A DNA stretch of 64,000 nucleotides from Hemicordylus capensis (taxonomy: Eukaryota > Chordata > Lepidosauria > Squamata > Cordylidae): assembly GCF_027244095.1 (NCBI RefSeq), contig NC_069671.1:372001-436000 (forward strand). The letters run 5' to 3'. A model generated the notes under the pieces. It worked only from the letters and a program-made list of their open reading frames with translations. It was not told the origin of the DNA and ran no database searches. Each line of letters opens with the position of its first letter. The stretch's first letter is position 1. Below, piece after piece: positions 10,745 through 21,900 of this stretch. The position numbers and the translations under genes are program-made.

Positions 10745-11100
10745 AGGAAGGACTTTTTCACACAACACATAACTAACCTATGGAATTCTCTGCCACAAGA
10801 TGTGGTGATAGCCACCATCCTGGATGGCTTTAAGAGGGGCTTAGATAAATTCATGGAGAACAGGTCTCCATGTGCGGTGGCTACTAGTTGGTGGCTCTAG
10901 GCCACCTCCAGCCTCAGAGGCAAAATGCCTCCGAATCCCAGGGGCAGGAGAGCAGGGTGGGGGGCTGCCTTCACCTCTTGCCTGCAGGCTTCCCAGAGGC
11001 ATCTGGTGGGGGCCACTGTGGGGAACAGGATGCAGCCCGAGAGAGGCCACCTTGGGCCTGATCCAGCCCAGGGCTGCTCTGATGTCCTCCGTTGCCATGG
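10745..11100 (+). mobile_element. LINE 3' end (CR1/L3-like)
   Basis: Translation shows the end of a reverse-transcriptase ORF: FFTQHITNLWNSLPQDVVIA, then LDGFKRGLDKFME; the 3' UTR follows (GGTGGCTCTAGGCCACCTCC..GATCCAGCCCAGGGCTGCTC). 5'-truncated, as usual for LINEs. Class judged from the WNSLP motif. Confidence 0.7.
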
Positions 11101-11114
11101 CATCCAAGAGTGTC

Positions 11115-13970
11115 ACAATCTCCGGACCCTCCACCTCCACCCACCCAGAGCCAGGAAATGCTGCTGGCATCCCCTCTGCAGCCATGCGGGGCCCGGCGCT
11201 CAGAGAGAGACAGAAGGGGGAGCCTCTGGGGTGCGACCGGCCCTCCCGCCATGCCCTGAATCCGCCCCGGAGGCTGTTTCTCAGACCGGCCGCTCCGCCG
11301 GGGCCCCAGAAGCAGCCGGTCTGGGCCGACCCACCTGGGCATAGTAGGTGTCCCGCCTGCTTGGCTCACGGCTGTCTCTCTTCCACCCTGACACTCCGTC
11401 CGTCCAGCCAGCCCGGCGGCCCCACACTGCCTCTGGCACACACACACACACACCCCAGAGGCTGGGGTCACCTCACCACTGCGGGCAGCGGCCACCACTT
11501 TGGGGGCGGGCCCCAAAGGCCAGGAAACGTTCTGGGTCTTGGTGTTTGCAGCAGAAATCCTGGAGAAATGGGACCTAACCCGCCAGCGGCAGTTTCTCCA
11601 AAGGGGGAGCCACGAAGCAGTCGTGCCAGGCAGCAGTGGGGGTGCCGGGCCAGCCAGCAGAGCATGATGAGCTGAAGGAGATGCTCGGGGAGGGTCCAGG
11701 CCCTTCCCAGGCCAGGCAGAACAAAGGGGCGGTTCTCCCTGAGCAGGAGGAAGCAGAAGCCCCGCTGGGCTCCCTCCCCATCTAGTCAAGGTTTCTCATT
11801 CCCAGGAAAGGGCCAGAGTGGGGGGGGGGTCCCCAGAAACCCCACCTCGATGCAAAGGGGCCACCCGTGGCGGGATGGGCCCAATCCTGCCCTGTTCCCT
11901 CAGAATGTGGCCCTAGCCCTGCTCTGGGGATGGAGCCACAGAGAACTAGCCGGCTGCTGCCCCCCCCTTCTCCTCCCCTGCAACCTTCCCCCTCGCTCCT
12001 TTGAGCCGCCCTCCCTAGGAAGGACCCTCCATCTCTCCTTGCCCTCCTCTGAGCCTGTAGCAAAAGCAGGAGAGAGCGAGGACTCCTGGGAACCAAAGCA
12101 TGCTTCAGTGCAGCGTCACGGACATAGATCTCATGCCCCTTTGGTAGAAGGAAGGGAGGAAGGATAGTAAAGGAAGGAAGGATAGTGAAACAAGCAGAGT
12201 CATCAGGATGGAAACGTAGGATGACGGAGGAACAATCCTCCTCGCTGAAGAGACGAGGGGGAGGATCCAGCCGAGAGTCACAGGAAGAAGAGGCTCTTCT
12301 TCTGAGCCTGAGCCAGCAGCACACGGACGCCCATCTTGGAGTGCAGGCTTGTTGTGGGCAGCTTGAGCACTGCCCGCACCTCCCCTGCGCATGTGTCAGC
12401 GCCTCCAATGGGGCGTTGGCACACAGGCAGCAGCGGTCTGTGGCCAAGGCGCCATGCATGCCTTGGCATGGTGGTGTGTCAAGGCCCCTTGGAAACGTCA
12501 GCCGTGGCCCCAACTGCTCACTGCTTTCCAAATATCGGTTCGCTTTGCAGACACCTGTCCGGCCATTGTGTCAAAAGGCAGGAGCATGTCCAAGGTGGCT
12601 GTGCCGTTGAGTGGGTGTCGACTCCTGGCGCCCACAGAGCCCCGTGGATTTCTTGGATAGAATACAGGAGAGGTTGACCATGGCCTCCTCCCGCACAGTA
12701 TTATGAGATGATGCCTTTCAGCACCTTCCTAGATCGCTGCTGCCCAATATAGGAGTTTCCCATACTCTGGGGGAAACGCACCAGCAGGGATTCGAACCGA
12801 CAGCCTCCTGCTCTCTAGGCAGGTTGCTTCCCCACTGCGCTGTTAGGTGGCTTTTGTAAAAGGAGGCTAGGGAAATACAACGGCCCTCTAATCAGTTAGC
12901 AACAGTTCAAAATAAACCCTGCCCACCAGAGCAGGCGCCAGGGCCTGAGCTCCTACGCCACATGCATGTGCACTGCCTGCCTGCGAAGGACACCGGCACC
13001 AAACGGAGAGGTTGGCGGATCTGGGACCCTCACCCCCAAGAAGGGCCACGCTAACCACTCAGACTCACAGGCTCCGAAACCCAGCATTCTCACAAGACAA
13101 AATGGAAGCCAAATGGGGGCCGGTTTCACCAAGGCGAGGTTCCGGCAAAGAGGGACTGACCCTGCTGCAGAGGCACATGATTGATGTCTGTCTAAGCTGC
13201 TGGACTAGGGAGCTGGGGGTGTCGCTAGGATGGAGCAGATGGGTCCGAAGTCCTGCCCCCCCCCCCAGCTCCATCCACCCTTCCCTATTTCCATCATTGT
13301 CTCCCTCACTCCAAGGGGCCTCCAGAGAGAGGGATGAGCACGTCCCCCCCTCTCCCCGAGCGACGCCCCTGCTAGGGAGAGCAAAGACCTGATTCAGCAC
13401 AGGCCACGGGGGGTCCTTCAAAATAGGCAGATCGAACCACAGGAAGGCTTGATCAGGCTTTTGCAAGACCCTTCTCTGAAAGAATGACTGGCAGAGGCGG
13501 GGCGGGGGGGGGAGAGGCAGCCCCCCCATTAATCAGCTGTGCCTCTGTATCTGCTGGGGGAGGGGGCAGTGTGCTCTCTCTCCCCCCCTCACTCTTTCCC
13601 CGGCCTCATCATCATTCCAGACCCAGCTTGGCCGCCTGGTTTGAGCCGGTTCTGAACCCGCCAGAGTGAAGGGCCCTTTGTCTGAGGCTCTGCCCCCCCA
13701 GCCAGCCCCCTCCCTCAACAGGCCCGCCTGTCTCCTCTCTGCCCCCCCCCCGCCTGCCCCGACTGAAAGAGGCTCTTCCCCTTCTGCAAGGAGCCCCGCT
13801 TCCCCGCCTGCCTGGCACTGACCTCCTCCTTTCTGGCCGGGCTTCTGCCTCTTTCCCTTTAGCTGCTGCCTGGCCGGCCTCTCTCTGGTTGGAGCAGAGT
13901 CAGAGTGGGGGTGGGGAGTGCCTCCCTCCCTCCCTCCCTCCCCCAACTGCCCTCCACGCCAAGACCCTCC
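11115..13970. other. Intergenic interval upstream of SDS
   Basis: Besides the SINE at 12600-12850 it holds AGGA-rich sequence (about 12150-12190), C runs and a CCCT repeat next to the SDS TATA box. Distal control elements of SDS could lie here; none can be named from sequence alone. Confidence 0.4.
12600..12850 (-). mobile_element. tRNA-derived SINE of the Squam1/Sauria type
   Basis: Read in reverse: a tRNA-like head with B box (complement of GGGATTCGAACCGACAG), a middle GCCATGGTCAACC block and the end near GAGTCGACACCCACTC. Same family as 16185-16385 and 21778-22018; the family name is my recollection, not a search result. Confidence 0.65.
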
Positions 13971-13973
13971 GCC

Positions 13974-13979
13974 TATAAA
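13974..13979 (+). promoter_or_regulatory. SDS: TATA box, probable SDS promoter
   Basis: TATAAA in the context CGCCTATAAAGTGGGG sits about 140 bases before a good splice donor (GCAG/gtaagc at 14113) and about 2 kb before the first SDS coding exon. A CCCT-rich tract lies immediately upstream (13919-13942). A TATA-driven, tissue-restricted promoter would fit SDS, which in mammals is a hormone-controlled liver gene. Confidence 0.5.
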
Positions 13980-14002
13980 GTGGGGCCAAGACAGAGAGCA
14001 GG

Positions 14003-14112
14003 ATCCCCCCTGAGACGGGGCGCCGGGTGACCCCCCAGGAGAAGAAAGGCCCCCTGCGCTCCCAGCGGCCACCACCGGGCCAGGGCCAAAGGCTCTGCTC
14101 TGACGCGGGCAG
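14003..14112 (+). other. SDS: Probable noncoding first exon of SDS
   Basis: Starts about 25-30 bases downstream of the TATA box and ends at GGGCAG/gtaagc (donor at 14113). It can join the acceptor CCCCCCAG ending at 15907, which puts 26 further untranslated bases before the SDS ATG at 15934. The start is estimated from the TATA position. Confidence 0.4.
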
Positions 14113-15933
14113 GTAAGCGCCCTCCCTCTCTTTCTCCCCGCAGGTCTCCTGGAAGGCTGGCCTCTCCCTCTGTGAGCATCTCCTCCGCCTTGGGGGTCAC
14201 AGCCTGTCTGCCTGGGGGATAATGGGGATAACCAGCAGAGGCTCAGCCACGGAAGGGGTTTGACGGCAACTGTGCTGGACCTGCTCAGAGGAACCTCTTC
14301 AGCTTCCTTTATATTGTGCCATCCGTGGGCGCAGAAGGCCAGTCTTTGCCCCCGAGAGGCTACATTTTGTTTGTCCTGCCTAGGCAGCTGCCGTGCATGA
14401 GCCTCACTGGCCGGCCGGCCATCTCACCTGCCCAGGCCGAGGCTGCTCCTCTCAGGCAGAGAAGAAACCCGCCTTGCTGCCTGGGAGGGATCCTGGTTTA
14501 ACAGGGAGAGATCCCAGCGCAGCAGATCCCCCAGGCACGTGGCTGCCTGGCAGTGAATCCTGCTGCTGGAGAGACGCAGGGCGGTGGCTGGAACTTCTGA
14601 ACTGCCTGTCCCAGATTAGACGCAGGAGTGTCTGCTTCGTCTGCTCAGTTCTCCACTGAGATGCCAGGGGAAAGGAGCGGGCAGGGAGGGATGGCGATAC
14701 CCATCCCCTCTTGCTTCCCTCCCCCCTGCCCCCCATGGTCTGGTCATCCAGTGGTATACTGCCCCTGAATACAGAGGTTCCATTTTAGTTGCCACAGGTA
14801 ATCACCTCTGACCGACCTGTCCTGACAGGAAGCACATGGGGGGTGGCCTTCTCGGGTGTCAGTCCATCTAGCTCAGTTCTGGCTCCTGTGACTGGCAGCA
14901 GAATTGGGGGGTGGGGGAGAATGGAGGGGTCTGTGGGGGGACTGAGGGGAGGGCAGCTGCCTGCAGCACAATGTCAGTCTCCCGGCAGGCTGCGACCCAA
15001 AGTTCTCAGGCAGGCCAAGGGAGGATGCGCGTCCCGGCGGGGGGGGGGCGGCATTCCCCATGTGCAGGCTTCTGACCATCCATTCAGCCATCCCGTCTCT
15101 GTCCCATTAGCAGATGGGGAAGAGGGAGGTGGGGCTGGGGGGTGGGAGCTGTCCATGCCAGTGAGGCTGAGGAGCCCCTCAAAAGCACAGGCCCCACTCG
15201 GGTCCAAAGCGGCTCGCCCATGTGGAAAGGCACCGGGTGCTCGGGCGGTCGGCCAGCAGCCTGAACCCTGAGGAAGGGCAGAGGACGCCGTCCCTCCAGG
15301 TGGGAAGGGAGAGGCTGCCCGGCTGCAGGGGGCACACCAGGGAGTGGGCGTCGGGGAGGGGGGGCCCCGGCCCCCCCCGCCCCAGGAAGCTGTGGCTGGG
15401 GACACCCTCCCGAGGAGGCCCCCGTTGCCTTCCACAGGGCAGCAGAAAGAGGAGGATGGAGAGCCCAAATCTGAGCCCCCCAAACAGGCTGTTGAGACCT
15501 GGAGAATGTCGCCAGCTTTTGCTGACCAAGGGGGGCTCCAGCAGGGCAGCCCTCGGTGAGGGCGGGGGGGGGCAGCTGCCTCAAAGGGCAGGTAGGTGGG
15601 AACCAGCAGAGCCACACGCAGCCCCCCCTCCCAGAGCAGCCCTTCGGGACCCCCCCCGACATGCCTGGGGTGTGTGAGGGACAGTCGCTTCCCCCCTTCA
15701 GAAGAGGGTGGCGCACGTTCAAACGCTGGCGGCGCCGTGATTTCCCCACCGCAGCAGGTGCTCTTCCTCGCCAGAAGGAACCCGGGTTGCCCATTCACAA
15801 CACCTGGGCACTCACTGTCCCAGAGAAAGGCCCCGAGGATGCCGCGTGGTGCCCAGAGTAGGGGTCAGTATTAGTCATGCCCCCCCCCGCCGCCCTTCAC
15901 CCCCCAGCTCCGTGGCCCGGACCGCCCTCCGCC

Positions 15934-18900
15934 ATGGCCTCCGCCACCAAGAGCCTCCACGTGAAGACTCCGCTGCGGGAGAGCGCTCCCCTCTCCAAGC
16001 TGGCCGGCACCCAGGTCTACCTCAAGCTGGACAACGCCCAGCCCACGGGCTCCTTCAAGATCCGGGGCATTGGGCACTTCTGCAAAACGGTAGGGAGGGG
16101 AGGGGCTGGCGGCGTGGGGCAGGGACCCTTCTTCACCCAGCAGGTGTCGTCTCCAGGGCACATGTCGACCCTTGAGTCAGAGCCTTCCTGTGGCTGCCTT
16201 GGGTAGAATCCAGGAGGGGCTGACCATGGCCGCCTCCCACGCGGGATGAGAGGATGCCTTCCAGCCTCTTCCTATCTCACTGCCGCCCAGTAGAGGTGTT
16301 CCCCATGGGAAGCATGCCTGCAGGGAACTGGCCACCTCTGGCTTGCTAGGCAGGTCATTTCCCCGCTGCACCATTTCTCTGCAGCACCGGCACGAGATGT
16401 GCACCAGCCACGCAGATGCAGACCTGTACACAGCAGGCACAGCGACTGATACGTCCGGGTAGTCACGTGTAAACGCGCTCTGATGCTGAACCCAGAGACA
16501 GCCCTCTGCTTCCTGTCTGCGCCGTGCATTTGAGGGGCACTTTAAAAACGAATGCAGGCCGAGTCATTCGCAGAAGCACAGGCACCTGGGTGCAGAGATA
16601 CGGGATCATTGAGTCACCAAACTTGAGAGTGCTGGAAAGGAACTTGGAGGAGGTTCTTCAGTCCAGCCTGCGGTTCAGTGCCGGAAGAGGCTCCAGTCCT
16701 CATCCCTGACAGATGTCCCTCCAGCCAACCTCTTGCCCAGGGAGCTGCCCCCACCGGGGAGCTGGGTGGAGATCTCCCTGGGTTCGGAATATGATTGTGC
16801 TGCTGCTGGCACCAGATGATGGCTCCAGTCACTCAGAACGCACCTCGCTGGTCACTCCCGTGGTTCCCAGATATTGCGGCTGTTTGTTCCATCCATGGGC
16901 GTGGCGCTTTGCATAGAGCTTGATGCCAGGTCTCTGCCCCAAGGGGCTCCCAGTCTAAAACCAACACGGGGAGACTGCCGCGGAAGTCGAAGGCTGCAGT
17001 GAGGCTAGAGGGAGAGCAGCTGAGGGCCACCTCTTCTTCCCATAGGAGCCTGCCGGTTTGCTGCTGCCTTCAGTGGTGGGGAGTGTGGGCTGGGGGGGGG
17101 GGAGGTGCCCTCATCATGGACTCCCCTCCTCAGGGAGGTCCGGCTGGGGCTGACCTTGCTGGCTTTGGGGCCCAGAGGGCTCTGCTCTGCTGGACTCGAG
17201 AGGGATATTTCTGCCCCTGCTGGCTCGGGGGGCCTGTCCACGTCCCTTGGCCCTGAGGCCATCCCTGCCGGCTGCCGAGCACTGACGCAGCCCCTTCCTC
17301 CTTTGCCTCCACAGTGGGCTGAGCGGGGATGCCAGCACTTGGTCTGCGCCTCAGGTAAGGCCCTGCGGGGCGGGGGGAGAGGGGGGCACCGCTCCAGAGG
17401 GCCCACAATCGCCTGGATTTGCACGGAGAGCAGGGCTGCTGCTGCTGAGCCCCTTGCAGCTGATGCGCTGCTTTCCACATCCCCCCAAACCGCAGATGGT
17501 TCTGTGTCCCGGTTTGGGAACGCTCCAGTCCCCAGGTGGCGGCTTAAAAATGCCCCGGAACCAGAGCTCACCCACAGAGCAGAGGGGGCCTGGAGAAGGT
17601 CTCAGGGTCAACCCTGGCAGGCAGCGGCTGTCTGAGCCGCTGCCCCCCCAGCCGCCTGCAGCTGTCGGCCTACAACTCCCATCATCCCTGGCGATTGGCC
17701 ACTGTGGCTGGGGGTGATGGGAGTTGTAGTCCAAAAATGGCTGGGAGGGGCCCTAAGTCGAGCAGGCCTGATGCAGAGGGAGGATGGGCAGGGGAGGCTG
17801 TCCTCATGAGCACCCCCCCATGTCCTGCCCCACTGACTGGGCTCCCTTCCAGGGGGAAACGCTGGCCTTGCGGCTGCCTACTCGGCCCGGATGCTGGGCA
17901 TCCCGGCCACCATCATCCTGCCCCTTTCCACGCCGGCCTTCACCATCGAGCGCCTGAAAGATGAAGGGAGCACCGTGTCCGTGGTGGGAGAGGTAGGTGT
18001 GGGGCTGGGCTGGCGGGACGGAGCGCTCGGGGTCCGCCCAGCCCTGTTCTGGGCGGCGCTGGCAGGATGCCCGTGTGGTGTGGTGGCTGGAGTGCCAGGC
18101 TGAGACCCGGGTTCAAATCGCTCAGCCACCAAGCTTACTCATTGATCACGGCACAGTCCCTGCTGCCTCTCTGCCTAACCTACCTCACAGGGCTGGTGTA
18201 AGGCTGAAGCAGGGTGGAGGGCCACCTGGAAGCCCCCTCAGCAGAGGGGCTTCTTCCGCCGTTCCTCAGGACTTGCATCTAATAAGGGAGCTCCCTTCTC
18301 TGCAGATGCTGGACGAGAGCATAGAGGAAGCCAAGGGGCTGGTGAAGAAGAACCCGGGGTGGGTCTACGTGCCGCCCTTCGACGACCCCCTCATTTGGTA
18401 CGTGGCCCACAGAGGAGGACGGGGAGGCTGCCAGAGTCTTGCCTCTTCCCGCAGGGGACCCCTTTGGGTTTCTGGATGGCAGCGGCTGGCGTACAGAGCA
18501 AGGCTGGGGCACCCATGCCGCTGAGCAGCCCTCGGGGACATATTTTCGGGGGAGGGGGTCAGGAGTGGGAGTTCTGTTCGGCAGCTGCTCTCTCTCGCTG
18601 GCCACCCTGCTGCCTCCTGGCCACCCTGCTGCCTCCTGGCTCCCTTTCTTCTCTCTCCGGGAATGGTCTGGTGGCGTGGAGGACCCCAAGCGCTGCTGCC
18701 CCCCACCCACCGGGACTCAGGCGGGAGGGCATCCCCAGGCCTGCGCCTGCCACGTGTGGCGCTCCTGCAGCCCCGACAGTGACAGGCCGGCCCTTTCACT
18801 GCCCGGCCCCTGGCCAATGCTCCATCGCCTGCACGCCTCCAGGCTCTGGATTGCCATGCCGGGCCAGGCATGCAGCGTCTGGGCTGAAGGTCTGGATCTG

Positions 18901-21900
18901 GGCGTGCTGTGGCCCAGGGGTCCGAGGAGGAGGAGGCTGAGGAGGGGCTGGGGGGCACGGGAGGCTGGGTCCAGGAAACGCCCCCCCACCCCCCGAAAGA
19001 GCCTGGGTGGGGAGGGAGCCCCACACCCGCCTGTCCAGAGGGAGGGGCAGCTCTGCGCTGCTCTTCGGACTTCTCCCCGGAAGACCCAGGGATGCAGGGA
19101 GCCCCCTGGCACTGCTGGAGGAGTGGGGCATGGCCCCTCTGAGCCCCAGGGGCTCCTGAAGGGGAAGCAAAACAGGAGGCCTCCGTCTAGCCCTCTGTTA
19201 GCCCCAGACCTTTGCTGGAACAACATCCTCGCTCGGGGGAGGCAACCTGGACTCTCCAGCTCTCTCCCACCAAGACATTGTGCCGGGGGGGGGGGGGGTG
19301 ATGGCAGGGGCAGTTCGACAACAGCTGGAAAGCCCAAGCTGCCCGCCCCTGTCCTGGCTCGTTGCCTGCCTTGCATCGTCGGGGATCTGTCCGTGGTCCT
19401 GGCTGGTCCGCTTTCCCTGCTCGGGTTGCCTGCTGGTGACTCCCCCACTGGGACTTCCTGGGCCCCCAGCCCGGAGCGGGGTAGGGAGCCGGGAGACTGC
19501 CTAGGAGGAGCTCCGCCAGGGGAGGAAGCCGTGATGTGTCCTCTGACCTGCCCAGCTCCCCCCACCTTGGACGGTCTGCGGCCTGAGAGGCCTCAACCTA
19601 AAGCAGAAGCCCAGAGAGGGGTGGACTTCTGAACTATACCTCGATCCTGTTTTTCTGCTGAAAATGTCACACACACACACACACCCAGCTTATTTTTGCC
19701 CCACAAGGGAAAAGATCCAGGCTCCCGTTTTTATTCCTGTGTGGCAGAGCAAAATGTAGCCAAGGATGATCTATAGAGTGGGGGTCCCACTGTGGCAGAA
19801 AATCAGGCTTCACGTTGAAGAAGCAAATATGCTTGTGACCGGTGCAGAATTCCGGGTTCCAGTGTGAAGGGGGAAGGTGTCCAGCTGTGAGGTCAGGGAG
19901 GAGGAGGATCCAGGCAGGAAAGGATATCTGAACCAACTGGGTTTAAATGGTGGGTAGGGTGCTGATCCCCTCCCCCCACCAAAAGCAAGCCAGAAAGCAG
20001 GCCGGGGGGGGGGGCAACTCTGGCCCTCCAACTCCTGCTGGATTACCCAGCCACAGCGACCACAAGGATGCTGGGAGTAGTAGTCCAAGAACAGAGGGAA
20101 GGTTAAAGTTGGGCCGCTTGGGCACAACATCCTGGATGTCAATGCAGCATCACTGCATCTTGTGGCAGTGAGGTCCACAGACTGACCATGTGCTGCGTGT
20201 GAAGGACTTCTTTCTGGTCCTGGATCTCCTGCCAGTCATTTTTGCTGGAGGTTCCGGCTTCTAGTTTTGCGAGAGGAGAAGAATCTCTCAGTCTGTCTGC
20301 TACAGAGCGAAAACCGGCATGGCCTCACAAACCTCTCTCACACCTCCCCTATGCTGCTTCCCTTTTTCCCAGCCCTGGCAAGGAGGCTGCCCCCACCCTC
20401 TGAGGCCTCCGGGTGCCCCTCTCTGGATCTCTCCCACCTCTGCAGCGTCCTTTCTGGGAGGAGGCCAGTCATCCCGGGGGGGGGGCCTATCGCCTCTCCC
20501 CCACTTCCAGCCCTCTCCTCGCTCCAGCTGTGGCACTGACCTGCCCCCCCCCCGCTCTTCCTCCTCTGCAGGGAAGGACACATGTCTCTGGTCCAAGAGC
20601 TGCAGGAGCAGATGCCCTCCAAGCCCGGGGCGCTGGCCCTCTCGGTGGGGGGCGGGGGGCTGCTGTGTGGGGTGGTCCAGGGCCTCCGCCAAGTGGGCTG
20701 GGGCGACGTCCCCCTCATTGCCCTGGAGACCAGGGGAGCTCACAGCCTGCATGCCGCCCTGGCAGCCGGGAAGCCCGTGACGCTGCCGGAAATTACCAGG
20801 TGAGCCAGAAGGAGAGCGTTTGGCCATTGGGGGGGGGGCGGGGAGGGGGGCAGCCCCCAGGACAAGGGCCACTGCTGCCTGTCCCCAGTGCTTCTGGCTG
20901 AACCCCATTCCCTGAGGCCGAAAGCCTAAGGGCCCCCTCCCGGGCTAATAGCAGCTGGGGGGGTCATCATTTAAGGGAGACCCCCCCCAATGAGTTGTGC
21001 TTCCAGCCCTCCCCACCATGGCTGCTTGGAACAAAAGAAAAAGGCCTCCTGGTCCAGCCACCCACAGCCAGCGCTGTTGGGCCCTCCAGTGAGGCCTCTT
21101 CGCCCTGCCTGGGCTGGTGGGGCCCACCCGGATGGAGGTGGGCCAGGGTGGAAGGGGGGGGCGACGGCTGGCTGAGCTGGCTGCCGGCTCCCCTCCCCCT
21201 TTCCCCTGCTGCTGCTAGTTTCGTTTTGGCAAACAGGTGCGCCAGCTTCCAGGTATGCCAGGTCTCCCAGTGGCTGCTGTAAACTGACGGAGGGTCACAC
21301 TAGACAGGACTCCCCCCCTCCCTTTTTTGCACACTTCTGCCCTTCCACATATAAAGTGTGTGCGTGTGTCCAGATTTTTGCAAAGAAAGGGGCTGTGGGT
21401 AGGGGTGTGCGGAAATTAGGGGAAACGCGCCCCCCCCACATTATGCGATTGAAGAAAGAGGCCTAGCCCCACGGTGTGGCATCTGACCCCCAACTGCATG
21501 CCTAGATGGTGTGCGGCGACTTCCTTCCCACCACCCCGTGTGGGGGCTACCTAGACCTAGAATCCAAAAGGGGGAAAGGAATAACCCAGCCTAGCTGACG
21601 GCTTTCTTTGTCCCCTTGTGGGTCCAGCGTGGCCAAAACCCTTGGCGCAAGGACTGTGGGAGCAGAAGCCCTGAAGCTGGCTCAAGAGCACCCCGTCTTT
21701 TCCGAGGTTGTCACCGATCAGCAGGCAGTGGTGGCCATCGAGAAGTTTCTGGGTAGGTAGTGCCGCTCTGGGCCCCCTTAAGTGGCGCAGCAGGGAAAGG
21801 CCTCACTGACCAGCCAAAGGCTGCCGGTTCGAATCCCCATTGCTGGTACCATATCAGGCAGCAGCAGCGATGCAGGAAGATGCCGACAGGCATCATCATC

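Noticed and set aside
18439-19632. 397-codon plus-strand open frame in the long SDS intron
   Set aside because: No domain, biased composition, and SDS exons on both sides join without it.
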